A stretch of 64,000 nucleotides of DNA from Tessaracoccus coleopterorum (GTDB lineage: Bacteria; Actinomycetota; Actinomycetes; Propionibacteriales; Propionibacteriaceae): the NCBI RefSeq assembly GCF_011174705.1, contig NZ_JAANIJ010000001.1:1054001-1118000 (forward strand), in the 5' to 3' direction. Below the pieces are notes generated by a model, which worked only from the letters and a program-made list of their open reading frames with translations, had not been told where the DNA came from and ran no database searches. A program made the translations under genes and the position numbers. Below, piece after piece: positions 1-14,972 of this stretch (position 1 is its first letter; every line of letters starts with the position of its first letter).

Positions 1-59
1 GGCTCCTCCTGCTGGGCGCGGTCGACCTCGTCGACCTCAACGTCGTCGGAATCATGCAT
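1..59 (-). CDS. N-terminus of an acidic protein, truncated by window edge
   Basis: Only 19 codons are inside the window. On the minus strand an ATG at 59 opens a frame reading MHDSDDVEVDEVDRAQQEE, with a good ribosome binding site (GGAAGGAG about 7 bases upstream). The start is very acidic, as in many disordered N-termini. It would be divergent from the membrane protein gene that starts near 198. The function cannot be told from this fragment; the call rests on the ribosome binding site and the clean codon pattern. Confidence 0.45.
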   Translation of the reverse strand, partial: MHDSDDVEVDEVDRAQQEE

Positions 60-197
60 CGCGAGGCTCCTTCCGCTCGAACCCGAGCCTACGTCGGCGC
101 GACGCTGACCGGGGTGGATCGCCCGATCGTCCCACCCGCCGGGCGGGCTCGGCGACCCCGTCGGGCGGCACCCGGCGGCACCTGTCACCATGGCGCT

Positions 198-1937
198 GTG
201 AACAACGTGACGGCGCGGCTCGCACGGCTCTACTGGCCTCCGGTCGGGCTCCTCCAACTCCTGGTGGCTCTGGCCGTCGCGCTCGCAACCGTGGCCGAGC
301 TCTCCACGGCGCCGGAGACATCCCTCGCCCTCTCGGTGGCGGGATGCCACTGGTTGCCGCGGTGATCGTCGCCATCCTCGTGCCCTCTGCCTGCTGTACT
401 GGGCCCCGGCCTGTGCTCCGGCGTGCTTGCGCTGGAGTGCCTGCTGCTGGCCGCGGTCGGTGCTCCCGTCGCGTACTCCGCGGCAGGGTGGGCGGTCGCA
501 GGCCTGGTCGCCGCCTGCGCCTGTGGCTGGCTGGCGGTCAGCTACTGGTGGCCCGGGCCCGTCGGGCCGCACCGGCGCCTGCGTGCGACCGGCGACGGGG
601 TCTCCCGTCGTGGCCGGGCCGGGTCGCCGTCGCCGCACCCCTGCTCGCCGCGGTGGTGTTGGCCATCGTGTTCTCCCAACAGCTGGCGGACCAGCGTGAC
701 TTCGACTCGCGGCGGAACCGTTCACCGCCGAGGTTCTCGCCAGCGACCCCGACGAGGGACCGTCACGCTCGCGCTGCCCTGGGGTGAGGTCGCAACGGAC
801 CTGTACTTCATTCAGGCCGAGGTCGGCGGCACCGTCACCGTCTGGGCCGACCCCGACGATCCGGGGCGACTCGTCTCGGACGATGAGCCCCTTGACCCGT
901 CGTGGGCCCTCCCGCTGATCGCGCTCGCCCCGTCGTCGCGCTGGGCGGGTGGCTGAGGTGGGGTCTGCCCGCGAGGCGCCGCACCGCGCTTGTGGGCAGG
1001 GCGGCCCCGGGTGGGCGGCCCGCGCGACGTGGGCCCACGCCATCGAGGGTGAGGACGCGTGGGATTCCGACGTGGACGGCGAGGTCCTCCACCTGGTGCC
1101 CGTGGATGGCCTGCGTCCCTTCGTCCCGCTGACCAGGGTCACCGACCTCGACACCGGACCCGACACCCCGGGCGTCGGGCAGAGGACGGTTGCCGAGGAG
1201 TTGCCCGCCTCCGCGGGGACGCTGCGCGGGTACCTGGACGACGCTGCGGAGGTGGACGGCGACGGCTGCTGGCCGGTCGTGGTGATCGGCACGCCACGCC
1301 GCGGCGCGTCCATCGCGGTGGTCTCGGACGACGGCTCCCTCCTCGCCGAGGTTTCCACCGGTCCCCGCTCGCCCCTCGCGGCCCTGCGCCTCCTACGGAC
1401 GGGGAGCCGCCGCCCGGGCACGGCACGCCCGGATCGCTCCTCGAACGGCATCCGGCCCCGGTGCGGGTCGCAGCGGGCCTGGTGGCCGCCGGCCTCTCGT
1501 CGGGCCTCACGTACCTGATGCTCACCGAGCCCGGAGATCCCGTTGAGGGGCTCATCCTCGGGCTCACGTTCGCGCTGATCCTCGGGTATGCAACCTCGTC
1601 GTGGCCGGGACAGGTGGGCCTCGGTCGTGGTGGGTTGGTGCTCACCGGCCGCTTCGTCGACCTGGTCGTCCCACAGGGTGAGGTGGATTTCCACGAGCTC
1701 GACGGCGACGAGGCCGTGGTGGTGCGCCTGAAGGATCCCGACGACCTGATCGGGCTCACCCCGTCGGCGATCCTGCACCGTAGGCACGCGAGGGTCGACC
1801 TGGCACTGGCCCGCTTCGAGGCGTGGCTCGCCGCGCCGGCCCGCAGCCCGCGGACGCGACGGCGACCATCGGTGCCGCTCGTCATGACCGCGCTGAGCGT
1901 CGTCGGCGTCGTGGCCGTGTACCTCGCGACCACCTGA
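198..1937 (+). CDS. Membrane protein of unknown function, frame broken several times
   Basis: I do not recognise the family. Pieces in three frames join into one protein of about 580 residues. It starts at GTG 198 (VNNVTARLARLYWPPVG) with an immediate hydrophobic segment (LLQLLVALAVALATVA). More membrane segments follow near 350-560 and 630-680, then a soluble beta-type stretch (VTLALPWGEVATDLYFIQAE), another pair of membrane segments at about 1470-1600, and a C-terminal membrane helix ending VVGVVAVYLATT. At least four one-base shifts separate the pieces, all in G/C runs. The soluble part could resemble DUF3592-like extracytoplasmic domains, but that is a guess. It is convergent with the PTS gene that ends at 1957. 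Confidence 0.5.
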
Positions 1938-1956
1938 CCGACCCGTCCCGGGCCGC

Positions 1957-3730
1957 TCACTGCGCCGCGGCGAGCCTCCTGCGCATCCCCTCGGCGTACT
2001 GGTCGGCCTCGAGGCCGGCGACGAGGTGCCACACCCCCGGAGCGACCTGGACGGCGCCCCGGAGCCCGGCCCGTCTCAGGGCCTCCACGTCCACGAGCGA
2101 CCCGTCCCTCACCTCGACGCGCACCCGCGTCTCGGCGATCGGTTCGACCGAGACGATGTTGTCCTCACCGCCGAGGGCCGTCACCCACTGGCGTGCCTGG
2201 TTGGTCTCGACGTCGCCGACGACGATGACGCGCGGCTCAGGCTCCCCGGCGGCGTCCGCGTCGCCCTTCGTCCTGGCGGCGGCCTTCTGCTCGGCGGTCC
2301 GGTAGTCGAGGAAGACCACCAGCAGCATCGAGGTGAGGAACGCTGCCACGACGGCGAGCGCGTACAGCGGCATGTTGTTGAACGCGGGGATCGTCAGCAG
2401 GGACGTGAACACGAACGCCTGCGTGGTGACGGGCGTGGTGAGGCTGCCTCCGATGCCGAGGATCAGGCCGCCGACGAGGCAACCGATCAGCATCCGCGGA
2501 TAGATCTTCTTGAACCGGAGATGGATGCCGTAGAGGGACGGCTCGGAGATGCCGCCGAGCAGGCCCGCCGCGAGCGCACCGGTCGCCGTCTGGCGCATCT
2601 GCACGTCGCGGTCGCGGTAGGCCAGGAACAGCACGCCCGCCGTCGCGCCGAAGCAGGCGAAGTTCCAGGCCCCCATCGGGCCCTGGATGTAGTCGAAGCC
2701 GAGCTGCTGGATGTTGAGGAGCATGACGGCGTTGAGCGGCCAGTGCAGGCCGAGCGGCACCATGAACGGGTACGCCAGCGGGATGATGATGGCGAAGATC
2801 AGCGGGCTGAGCGTGTTGACCCAGCCGAGGCCGCCCGCGACCCAGGCGCCGATGAACACGCCGATCGGGCCGATCAGGAACGCGGTCAGCGGAAGCATGA
2901 TGAGCATCGCGAGGAAGGGCACGAAGATCAGTTGCAGGTTGTCGGGATCAGCTTCTTCAGCAGCTTGTAGAGCGGCCCGAGCAGCGCGGCCATCAGCAGC
3001 GGTGGGAACACCTGCGAGTTGTAGCTGAAGATGGTCAGCGGCACGCCGAAGATGTCGATCAGCGTGACGTCGCTGCCTGCGACGGTCGCGGTGTAGGCGG
3101 CGTCGGAGGTGCCGAGGCTTGTGAAGCCGGGCAGCATGACGAGCGCCATGATGGCGAACCCGACCCACGGGTCGGCCCCACCTTCTTGCTCGCGTTGTAG
3201 GCCACCATCAGCGGCAGGAACACGAACACCGACTGCCACAGCAGGTTGACGAACTGCCACGACGGCGGCAGCTCCGTGCGCGGGTCGGCCCAGTTGCCGA
3301 TCACCCCCAGCGTCGACATGAGCGACATGAAGGTGATGAACAGCGAGGCGCCGAGCAGGGCACCGAGGATGGGCCGGAACGAGTCGGACAGGAACTCGAA
3401 GAACGAGTCGATCCAGGCGAACCTGCCGCGCACTCCCCCGGCCCGCGCCGCCGCCTTGAGCTCGGCGTCGCTCAGCTCGCGTCGTCCCTGCATCCGGGGA
3501 AGCTCGTTGATCGCCTGGTAGGTGTTCTGGACGGCGCCGCCCATGATGATCTGGTAGCGCTCGCCCGCCTGCGGCACGGCGCCCATCACGCCCTTGATCG
3601 ACTCGACCCGGGCCGCGTCCACGCCGGAGGCGTCGGCGAGCTGGAACCGGAGCCGGGTGGCGCAGTGGGTGAGGCTGACGATGTTGTCCGGGCCTCCGAC
3701 GGCCTCGACGATCTCTTCCGCGGTGCTCAT
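1957..3730 (-). CDS. PTS sugar permease, EIIB-EIIC with a second degenerate EIIB domain
   Basis: Membrane component of a phosphoenolpyruvate-dependent sugar phosphotransferase system, beta-glucoside/sucrose-like family by sequence character. Start ATG 3730 follows GAGGAG by 7 bases. Residues 1-85 are an EIIB domain with the phosphocysteine motif LTHCATRLRF; residues about 100-470 are the EIIC membrane domain with the GISEPSLYGI loop typical of the glucose superfamily. The last 100 residues repeat the EIIB pattern (GGEDNIVSVEPIAETRVRVEV) but lack the cysteine. Two one-base shifts occur, near 3180 and 2940. There is no IIA domain; the partner gene directly upstream supplies it. The substrate cannot be told from sequence alone. 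Confidence 0.85.
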
Positions 3731-6301
3731 GGCGATCTCCTCACGCATCGATCTGGGGACGAGGGCTCGGACTTCCTCGGGGTGGAACAGGCGACGGCCT
3801 TCGCGGCCAGCTCCCGGCACTCGTCGAGCGGGCGGGCCCGGACGGCGGCCTTCACCGACGGGATCGCCGGGTTCGAGCAGCTCAACTCGTCGACGCCGAG
3901 CCCCACCAGGATCGGCACGGCCTGTGGGTCGGACGCGACGCCGCCGCAGACCCCGAGCCATTTGCCCCGCTCATGGAGCGCCTCGGCCGCGTTCCCGATC
4001 AGGGTGAGGACGGCGGGGTTGCAGGGATCGACCTGGGCGGCGAGCTTCGGGTGTCCCCGGTCCATGGCGAGGGTGTAGCTGGTCAGGTCGTTGGTGCCGA
4101 CGCTGAAGAAGTCACACCCCTCCTCGGCCGCGAACTGGCGCGCCATCACCGCCACCGACGGCACCTCCATCATGATGCCGAGGCTCACCTTTGCCGTCGT
4201 CTGCGACTCGGCGCGGACCTCGTCGAACATCGCCCTGGATGTCCTCCAGTCGGCGATGGTTGCGATCATGGGGAACATCACACAGAGCTCCGCGCCCTTG
4301 TCGGCCGCCGCGAGGATCGCGCGCAGCTGGGTGCGCAGCAGCTCCGGCCGTTCGAGGCCGACGCGCACACCGCGGATGCCGAGGAACGGGTTCTCCTCGG
4401 CGGGGATCGGAAGGTAGGCCAGCGGCTTGTCGCCGCCGACGTCGAGGGTGCGGATGACGAGCGGGTCGCCCGGGCTGAGCGCCCTCGCGCAGTCGGCGTA
4501 GACCTCGGCCTGCTCGGCCTCGGTCGGCGCCGTGGTGCGGCCCATGAAGACGAACTCGGAGCGGAGCAGGCCGACGCCCTCGGCGCCCATCGCCTTCCCC
4601 TCGACGGCGTCGTCGACGCCGCCGATGTTGGCGACCACCTTCACCCGGTGCCCGTCGGGCGTGACGGCGGGCTCGTCCTTGGCGGCCTCCTCCCGCGCCC
4701 TGCGCTCGGCGATCCGCCTCTGGCGCGCCGCGATCTCGGCGATCTGCCCGTCGGAGAGGTTGATCCGGAGCGACCCGTTCGTGCCGTCGAGCACCACGCG
4801 GCTGCCGTCCGGGAGGTCGAGTGCCCGGGCCTCGATGCCCGCCACCGCGGGGATGTCGAGCGAGCGGGCGATGATGGCGACGTGCGACGACGCGCCGCCG
4901 CGCGCGGTGGCGAAGCCGACGACCTTGGTGCGGTCGAGCTGGGCGGTGTCGGAAGGGTCAGGTCCTCGGCGATCAGGATCGTGTTGCCGGGGAGCTCCTG
5001 CTGCTCTCCGCGCTGCCCGGTCAGCTCCTCGAGCACCCGCTGCCCGACGTCGCGCACGTCGTTGGCGCGGCCGGCGAGCACCTCGTTCGCGAGCCCCGCC
5101 AGCTGGTCGGCGAAGGAGTTGTAGGCGGCCCGCCAGGCGAAGGGGCGCTCTTGCCCTTGTCGATGGCGCTGACGGCGATGTCGAGCAGCTCGGGGTCCTG
5201 CAGGATCTCGCGGTGGGCCGCGAAGATGGCGGCCTTCTCCGGGAGGCGTCCCGTTCGAGCTTCCGCTCGAGCGCAGACAGGTCGAGCAGCGCCCGGTCGA
5301 TCGCGGTGTTGAGCTTGCGCCGCTCGGTGTGGTGGTCGTCGCCGGTCTCCGCCACCTCGATGTCGTCGTGGCGCAGCTGCAGGACGGTCCCGATCCCGAG
5401 CCCCGGTGAGGCGGCGACGCCGAGCAGCAGGTCGGGGTCGCCGGAGCGGGGGCCACCGGCTCGGGGGCCGGTTCGTCGACGACGGCCGGCATCGCCGCGG
5501 TGTCGTCGGTGCCGGGCGGATCTCCTCGCCGAGCCCTCCGCGGATGGCCTCGGCGATGGCGGCGACCGCGTCGTCCGAGTCGCTCCCGTGGGCCGTGACC
5601 ACCACCTTCTCGCCGTGTGCGACGGCCATCCCCATGATCGAAACGATCGACTTGGCGTTGGCCGAGTCGTAGCCGCGCCGGAGCCGGATGTCGGAGCGGT
5701 ACCGCTTCGCCAGGTTCACCAGGGTCGCCGTCGGCCTCGCGTGCAGGCCCGTCGGGTTCGGCACGATGATGGCCTCGGAGCCGGCGGTGGTGGCGACGCC
5801 GGTGTCGGCGTCCCCCTCGCCCCGCACCGCGAGCCCGACGGTGGCGGCGACCTCGCCCGGTTCCACCAGGCCCGACTCGACGCTCAGCTCACCGACGAGC
5901 TCCATGTTGGTGATCACGACCTGGGTGAGCAGGCTCTTCGCGGCCCGCCCGACCGCGTCGAGGTCGAACTCGATCAGCGGGTCGCCGACCTCGACGGTGA
6001 CCCCCTCCCTTGTCCTCGGGGTGAAGCCCTCCCCGAGCAGGGAGACCGTGTCGAGGCCGATGTGCATCAGGATCTCGAGCCCGTCGGGGGTCCGGATCGT
6101 GACGGCGTGGTGCGAGGGCTGGAGGTCTATCACCTCGCCCGCCACCGGCGCCATGAGGACGTTGCTCAGAGGGTCGATGGAGAAGCCGTCACCGACCATC
6201 CTGCGCGCGAACACCGGGTCCGGCACCTGGTCCAGGGGCACGAGGACCCCGGTCAGTGGCGCCGCGATCACGACGCGGGTCTGGGTCAACTGCTCGCTCA
6301 T
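3727..6301 (-). CDS. IIA(Glc)-HPr-EI fusion phosphotransferase
   Basis: Carries the general phosphorelay of the PTS in one chain of about 860 residues. Residues 1-160 are a glucose-type IIA domain (phosphoryl His80 in EILMHIGLDTV); residues about 175-260 are HPr (His187 in NPTGLHARPTATLV); the rest is enzyme I, with the active His in GGASSHVAIIARSLDIPAV and the conserved Cys in GVCGGVASDPQAVPILV. It should take phosphate from PEP and pass it to the EIIBC encoded just downstream. At least six one-base shifts interrupt the frame (near 5520, 5430, 5250, 5150, 4960 and 3790). As written, the stop TGA overlaps the EIIBC start (ATGA). If one C is missing near 3790, enzyme I would read on into EIIBC. 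Confidence 0.85.
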
Positions 6302-6457
6302 GGTGCGCCTTCCCGTCAGGCACAACGCTCGCCCCGTTGCGACGCTGCGCGGTGTACCGGCAGCCTAGTGAGCGTCGGGCCACGACACGCAGGTACGGAC
6401 GAACCCTTCCCGATCCGGGACGGCCACCGGCCAGGGGCGTAGGGTGGACGGCCGGCG

Positions 6458-7381
6458 TCAGGCGACGCGGTCGAGCAGCTCGTGGGCGATGCCGTCGAGG
6501 ATGTCGGTCTCGCTGACGATCACAGATCCCCGGGCACCCGGCGGGCGATCTCGGCCAGGATCATGGAGCCCGCGCCGATCACCGCCGCCCGCAGCGGTGG
6601 AAGGATCGGGTTGCTCGCGATCTGCTCCGTGGTCTGCGCCAGCCACCGCCGGCTGGCCTCGTCGATGGCCCGCAGGCTGAGCACCGACCGGTGCACCGCG
6701 GCGCGGGAGTACTCGCTGAGCCCGAGCACGTCGGCAGCGACGCTGGTGACGGTGCCCGCGACACCGATTGCGGACGCCACTGCGTCGAAGTCGGTGCCGG
6801 CGCCGTCGAGCTGGGCATCGATGAAGTCCCTTGCCGCCTTCTCCTCGGCCGCTGTCGGCGGCTCCGTGTGGAGGAAGCGTTCCCTGATCCGGACGGCCCC
6901 GATGTTGAGGCTGACGGCCGAGGCGACGGCATCGTCGCGCCCGACCACGACGAGCTCGGTCGAGCCGCCACCGATGTCGAAGATCAGGGTCGGCCGGGGC
7001 GACGTCACGCCGCTGAGGACGCCGGTCGACGAGAGTCGCGCCTCCTCATCGCCGCTGATCACGTCGACAGCGACGCCCAGCCGGGCCGTGACCCCGGCCT
7101 CGAAAACGTCGCGGTTGCTCACGTCGCGGGCCGCGGAGGTCGCCACGAACCGCACTTCGTCGACGTGGTCGTCGGCGAGGATGCCCGCGTACTCGTCGAG
7201 GACTGCGAACGTGCGCTCCAGCGCCTCGGGTGGAACTCCCCGTGGCGTCGACCCCCTGCCCGAGCCGCGCGAGCCGCGTCTGCCGGGTGACCTCTGCGAC
7301 GGTGCCGTCGTCAGCGCGGCGCAGCACGAGCAGGCGGACCGAGTTGGTGCCGCAGTCGACGGCGGCGACGGTGCGGCTCAT
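6458..7381 (-). CDS. ppx: Ppx/GppA exopolyphosphatase family protein
   Basis: Hydrolyses inorganic polyphosphate and/or guanosine pentaphosphate in the cytoplasm. The ASKHA fold is visible: AAVDCGTNSVRLLVL (phosphate loop 1), LIFDIGGGSTELVVV (phosphate loop 2), and the C-terminal motif ending IVSETDILDGIAHELLDRVA. About 308 residues, the length usual for the short actinobacterial type. Start ATG 7381 overlaps the stop of the DUF501 gene by 4 bases (ATGA), so the two are translationally coupled. Two one-base shifts, near 7240 and 6525. Confidence 0.85.
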
Positions 7382-7875
7382 CCCGCGGCCGCGGTGTCCG
7401 CCGCGCAGGCCGCGTGCCAGTCGCCGAGCCGGGCGAGCGCCTCATCCCCGAACGGGTTGACGCCGGGACCCGCGGCGAGCGCGTGGCCGACCAGGACGTG
7501 GAGGCACTTGACGCGCGTCGGCATGCCGCCCGCGCTGATGCCCTCGATCTCCTCGACGTGGCCGAGTTCCTCACGGTCGGCGAGGTAGGCCTCGTGCGCG
7601 GCCAGGTAGCGGGCCGCGAGGTCCTCGTCGTGGGCGAGTCGCTCCGTCATCGCGGTCATCAGACCCGACGCCTCGAGCGTCGAGACGGCGGAGACGAGCC
7701 GCGGGTTCGTCAGGTAGTAGGTGGTGGGGAACGGCGTGCCGTTGGGGAGCCTCGGCTCCGTCTTCACGACCCCGGCCTGCCGCAGGGCAGCGCCACGCGA
7801 CGGCCACGACGCCTCGGGTTCCCGGCCGAGCTGCTCCTCGACGATGGCGAGGTCGGCCTGAGTTGGTTCGCTCAC
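7378..7875 (-). CDS. DUF501 domain protein
   Basis: Intact 165-residue protein of the DUF501 family, function unknown, conserved in actinobacteria between ftsB and ppx. It contains the family's conserved stretches (GVVKTEPRLPNGTPFPTTYYL and KCLHVLVGHALAAGPGVNPFG). Start GTG 7875 lies 9 bases from the left end of the small insertion at 7885-8049, so its upstream region has been replaced; only AGGA at the junction remains as a possible ribosome binding site. It overlaps ppx by 4 bases. Confidence 0.85.
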   Translation of the reverse strand: MSEPTQADLAIVEEQLGREPEASWPSRGAALRQAGVVKTEPRLPNGTPFPTTYYLTNPRLVSAVSTLEASGLMTAMTERLAHDEDLAARYLAAHEAYLADREELGHVEEIEGISAGGMPTRVKCLHVLVGHALAAGPGVNPFGDEALARLGDWHAACAADTAAAG

Positions 7876-7884
7876 AGGGTGTCC

Positions 7885-8049
7885 TAGTGTTTCGTGTCAG
7901 AGGTTAGTTGATGATAGGTGGCTCGCCGGTGGATGCATCGCAAGGCCGACGACCGGAGTCGCACCTTGCCGAACGCCCGAGGGAGGAGAACGCCGCGAGG
8001 CGCCAGCGGAGGGCCGCATAGCGCAGCGAATATCTGACACGGGACACTA
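7885..8049. mobile_element. MITE-like element, 165 bp, 17-bp terminal inverted repeats
   Basis: The left end reads TAGTGTTTCGTGTCAGA (7885-7901); the right end (8033-8049) is its reverse complement with two mismatches. The TA at both outer edges may be a duplicated TA target. Inside is about 130 bases with no gene of its own. It lies exactly between ftsB and the DUF501 gene, which are normally adjacent in actinobacteria. The ftsB frame enters it and stops inside. No transposase with matching ends is in the window, so it is non-autonomous or a remnant. Confidence 0.65.
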
Positions 8050-8473
8050 TGGGTGGGGCTTGCGGTGGGGTCGGGCCGGGCACGGGTTCTTCGGTGCCGC
8101 CCGTGGGATCGTCGGCCAGTTGCACGGAGCGCCACATCTGTTCCCACCACTGCCCGGGCGGTTCCTCGACGGTCTGCTCCATGGTCGCTCCCTCGAGCGG
8201 CAGGCCGTCGGCTCCGATCACGTGGTAGCCCACCTCGCCGGGCATCACCCAGCCGAGGCGCACACGCGCGATCGACTTGACGTACTCGTCGTCGTTCCAG
8301 CGGTTCAGCTTGTCCTCGAGGTCGGCGATCCGGTCCTGCTCCTCGGCGATCTGTGCCCGCACCTCGGCCAGTTCGTTGGCCTGCGCGAAGTAGACGCGCA
8401 GCGAGTTGGCCAGCACCAGCGACACGCCTGCGATGACCACGACGAGCACCGCGAGGCGCCAGGTGGCTGTCAT
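7904..8473 (-). CDS. ftsB: FtsB/DivIC septum formation initiator with altered C-terminus
   Basis: Bitopic cell-division protein that links the early divisome to septal synthesis. It has one membrane helix (LAVLVVVIAGVSLVLANSL), a coiled coil (ELAEVRAQIAEEQDRIADLEDKL) and the family tail RVRLGWVMPGEVGYHVI. The usual start is probably further upstream: a TTG at 8659 behind TGAGG opens a Pro/Arg/Ser-rich frame typical of actinobacterial FtsB N-termini, reaching this frame through one-base shifts (near 8546 and 8470). The last 47 residues are encoded by the 165-bp insertion at 7885-8049 and are not family sequence. Lies between eno and the DUF501 gene. Confidence 0.75.
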   Translation of the reverse strand: MTATWRLAVLVVVIAGVSLVLANSLRVYFAQANELAEVRAQIAEEQDRIADLEDKLNRWNDDEYVKSIARVRLGWVMPGEVGYHVIGADGLPLEGATMEQTVEEPPGQWWEQMWRSVQLADDPTGGTEEPVPGPTPPQAPPIVSRVRYSLRYAALRWRLAAFSSLGRSARCDSGRRPCDASTGEPPIIN

Positions 8474-8681
8474 CGCCCGCTGCGCACGGGGCGCGGGGCG
8501 GGCACGTCGGAGAAGGCCTGCGGCACGTCCTGCGGGCCAGCGGAGCTACCCGGGGCGGCTGGTGCGCTCCCCCGGACGCGCAGAGGTCCGGGACCGCGGC
8601 GTACCGCGACCCGGACCACTGCTAGCCGGAGTATTGCGAGGGTTCGAGGCACCCGACAAGTATTCCTCACCCCCGCTGTTA

Positions 8682-10000
<1,319 letters not shown>

Positions 10001-10141
10001 CTACCGGCACCGGTCGCCGTTTCACGCCTCGGGGTCGGGTCGGTGCCGACGCCCGATCGGGCAGGGCAGGGGGCTCAGCGGGCATGCCCCTCGGTGGTGG
10101 GAGCACCGGAGCGGGTGGGTGACGCGGCCGTGCGGGGCCGC

Positions 10142-10756
10142 TCAGGGCCTCGTCTCGGCCTCACGGACGTCGGCCTCCAGAGCGCGCAGCGCGCCCCTGG
10201 CCGCCGCGTCGGCGTCGACGCCGCCGGCCTGGGCGCGGGCGATGAGCGCGACGAGGGCCTGACCGAAGGCGACCTCGTCGATCGGATCGTCCGGGAGCGT
10301 GAGCGGCACCTGGTGGGAGCGGGACCGCGAGATGACCTTCTGGATCCGGGGCAGGGCGTTGAGCGACTCGGCGATCCCCTCGAGTGCGGAGGTGCGGCCC
10401 TTCTCGGCGCGTTTGCGTTCCTCCCACGACTGCCACATGTCGTCGGGCACATCCTCGTCGGCGAAGACGTGCGGATGACGGCGGATCAGCTTGTCCGAGA
10501 TCCCGCGGGCGACGTCCTCGAGGTCGAAGCGGCCCTCGTCCTCGGCGATCCGGGAGTGGAAGTACACCTGCAGCAGCAGGTCGCCCAGCTCCTCGCGGAG
10601 GTCGTCATCGGTGCCGGTCTCGACGGCGTCGATGACCTCGGCGGTCTCCTCCACGAGGTGGTTCAGGAGCGACCTGTGGGTCTGCCCGGCGTCCCACGGG
10701 CACCTGGCGCGCAGCTCCGCCATCACCTGGCGGAGTCGCTCCAGCTCGGTGGTCAC
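10142..10756 (-). CDS. mazG: MazG family nucleotide pyrophosphohydrolase
   Basis: Intact 204-residue house-cleaning enzyme that hydrolyses nucleoside triphosphates to monophosphates and pyrophosphate. Contains the MazG metal-binding pattern: CPWDAGQTHRSLLNHLVEE, EETAEVIDAV and REELGDLLLQVYFHS. Start is GTG 10756, overlapping the stop of the upstream lipoprotein gene (GTGA), so both are probably translated together. Usual neighbour of eno in actinobacteria. About 180 bases without a gene separate it from eno, where I see nothing but the eno ribosome binding site. Confidence 0.9.
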   Translation of the reverse strand: MTTELERLRQVMAELRARCPWDAGQTHRSLLNHLVEETAEVIDAVETGTDDDLREELGDLLLQVYFHSRIAEDEGRFDLEDVARGISDKLIRRHPHVFADEDVPDDMWQSWEERKRAEKGRTSALEGIAESLNALPRIQKVISRSRSHQVPLTLPDDPIDEVAFGQALVALIARAQAGGVDADAAARGALRALEADVREAETRP

Positions 10757-11277
10757 CGCAGGGTCGCGTCCGAGCTGACAGACAGTGAGGCGGAGCCGAA
10801 GAGGCCCTGGTCCGTGGGATCCCAGCGGCCGTAGCGGGGGTTCAGCTCGATGTCGGCGCTCTGGAGGGCCTGCGTGACGACCTGCTGGTCGAGCTGGCCG
10901 AGCAGCGACACCTTGACGGAGTCGCGGGCGAGGCGCCGGCAGTCCTCGTTGCCGAGCATGGCGGCGGACTGGCCGCCCTGCGAGGCGCCGAGCTTGTCGA
11001 CCTGGTCGTCGCTGAACTCGCCGAAGTCGGCCACGACGGAGTCGAACACCGAGGCGAGGGCCATCGTCTGCACCGCACCCTGGCGCACCAGCTGGCTGGT
11101 GTCGACCTGAAGGGCCTCGGCGCAGCCGGTCATGGCCTGGTCGATGGACGCCTCGGTGATCACTTCACCGTTGAGGACGGCCGCGGTGCTCGCCGCGGGG
11201 CTGCAGGCTCCGAGCAGCGTGACCGCTGCGACGGCGGCGACGGCGGCGACGGTGGGGATGATGCGGTTCAGCTTCAT
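10753..11277 (-). CDS. SurA N-terminal-like lipoprotein
   Basis: 174-residue predicted lipoprotein. The signal peptide ends in the lipobox LLGAC (Cys25). The mature part begins AAVLNGEVITEASIDQAM, which resembles the N-terminal helical chaperone region of SurA/PrsA-type foldases, but no peptidyl-prolyl isomerase domain follows. Likely anchored on the outer face of the membrane. It lies between mfd and mazG, a conserved position in actinobacteria. The exact role is unknown. Confidence 0.75.
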   Translation of the reverse strand: MKLNRIIPTVAAVAAVAAVTLLGACSPAASTAAVLNGEVITEASIDQAMTGCAEALQVDTSQLVRQGAVQTMALASVFDSVVADFGEFSDDQVDKLGASQGGQSAAMLGNEDCRRLARDSVKVSLLGQLDQQVVTQALQSADIELNPRYGRWDPTDQGLFGSASLSVSSDATLR

Positions 11278-11416
11278 CGGGGTCCTCTCACAAGGCAGGT
11301 CTTCTGGCGCTCGACGCGCCTTCGCCAGACTACCTCATCACCCACAACCGGCCGACCCCACGCGGCGCCACCCGCGACCCGGCCCGGGAGGGCCGAGTCG
11401 TCGGGTGGCCGCGGCC

Positions 11417-14900
<3,484 letters not shown>

Positions 14901-14972
14901 GGGATCTTTCCTTAGCTGTGAGTCGCGCAGACGGGCCGAACCATTGTGCCGCGCCCGGTCAACCACCGCGGG

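Noticed and set aside
2026-2970. Long plus-strand open frame of 314 codons
   Set aside because: Shadow of the EIIBC gene on the other strand; Arg/His/Asp-rich composition typical of antisense of GC-rich genes.
4532-6442. 636-codon plus-strand open frame
   Set aside because: Antisense of the IIA-HPr-EI gene, low-complexity Arg/Ser/Pro-rich protein.
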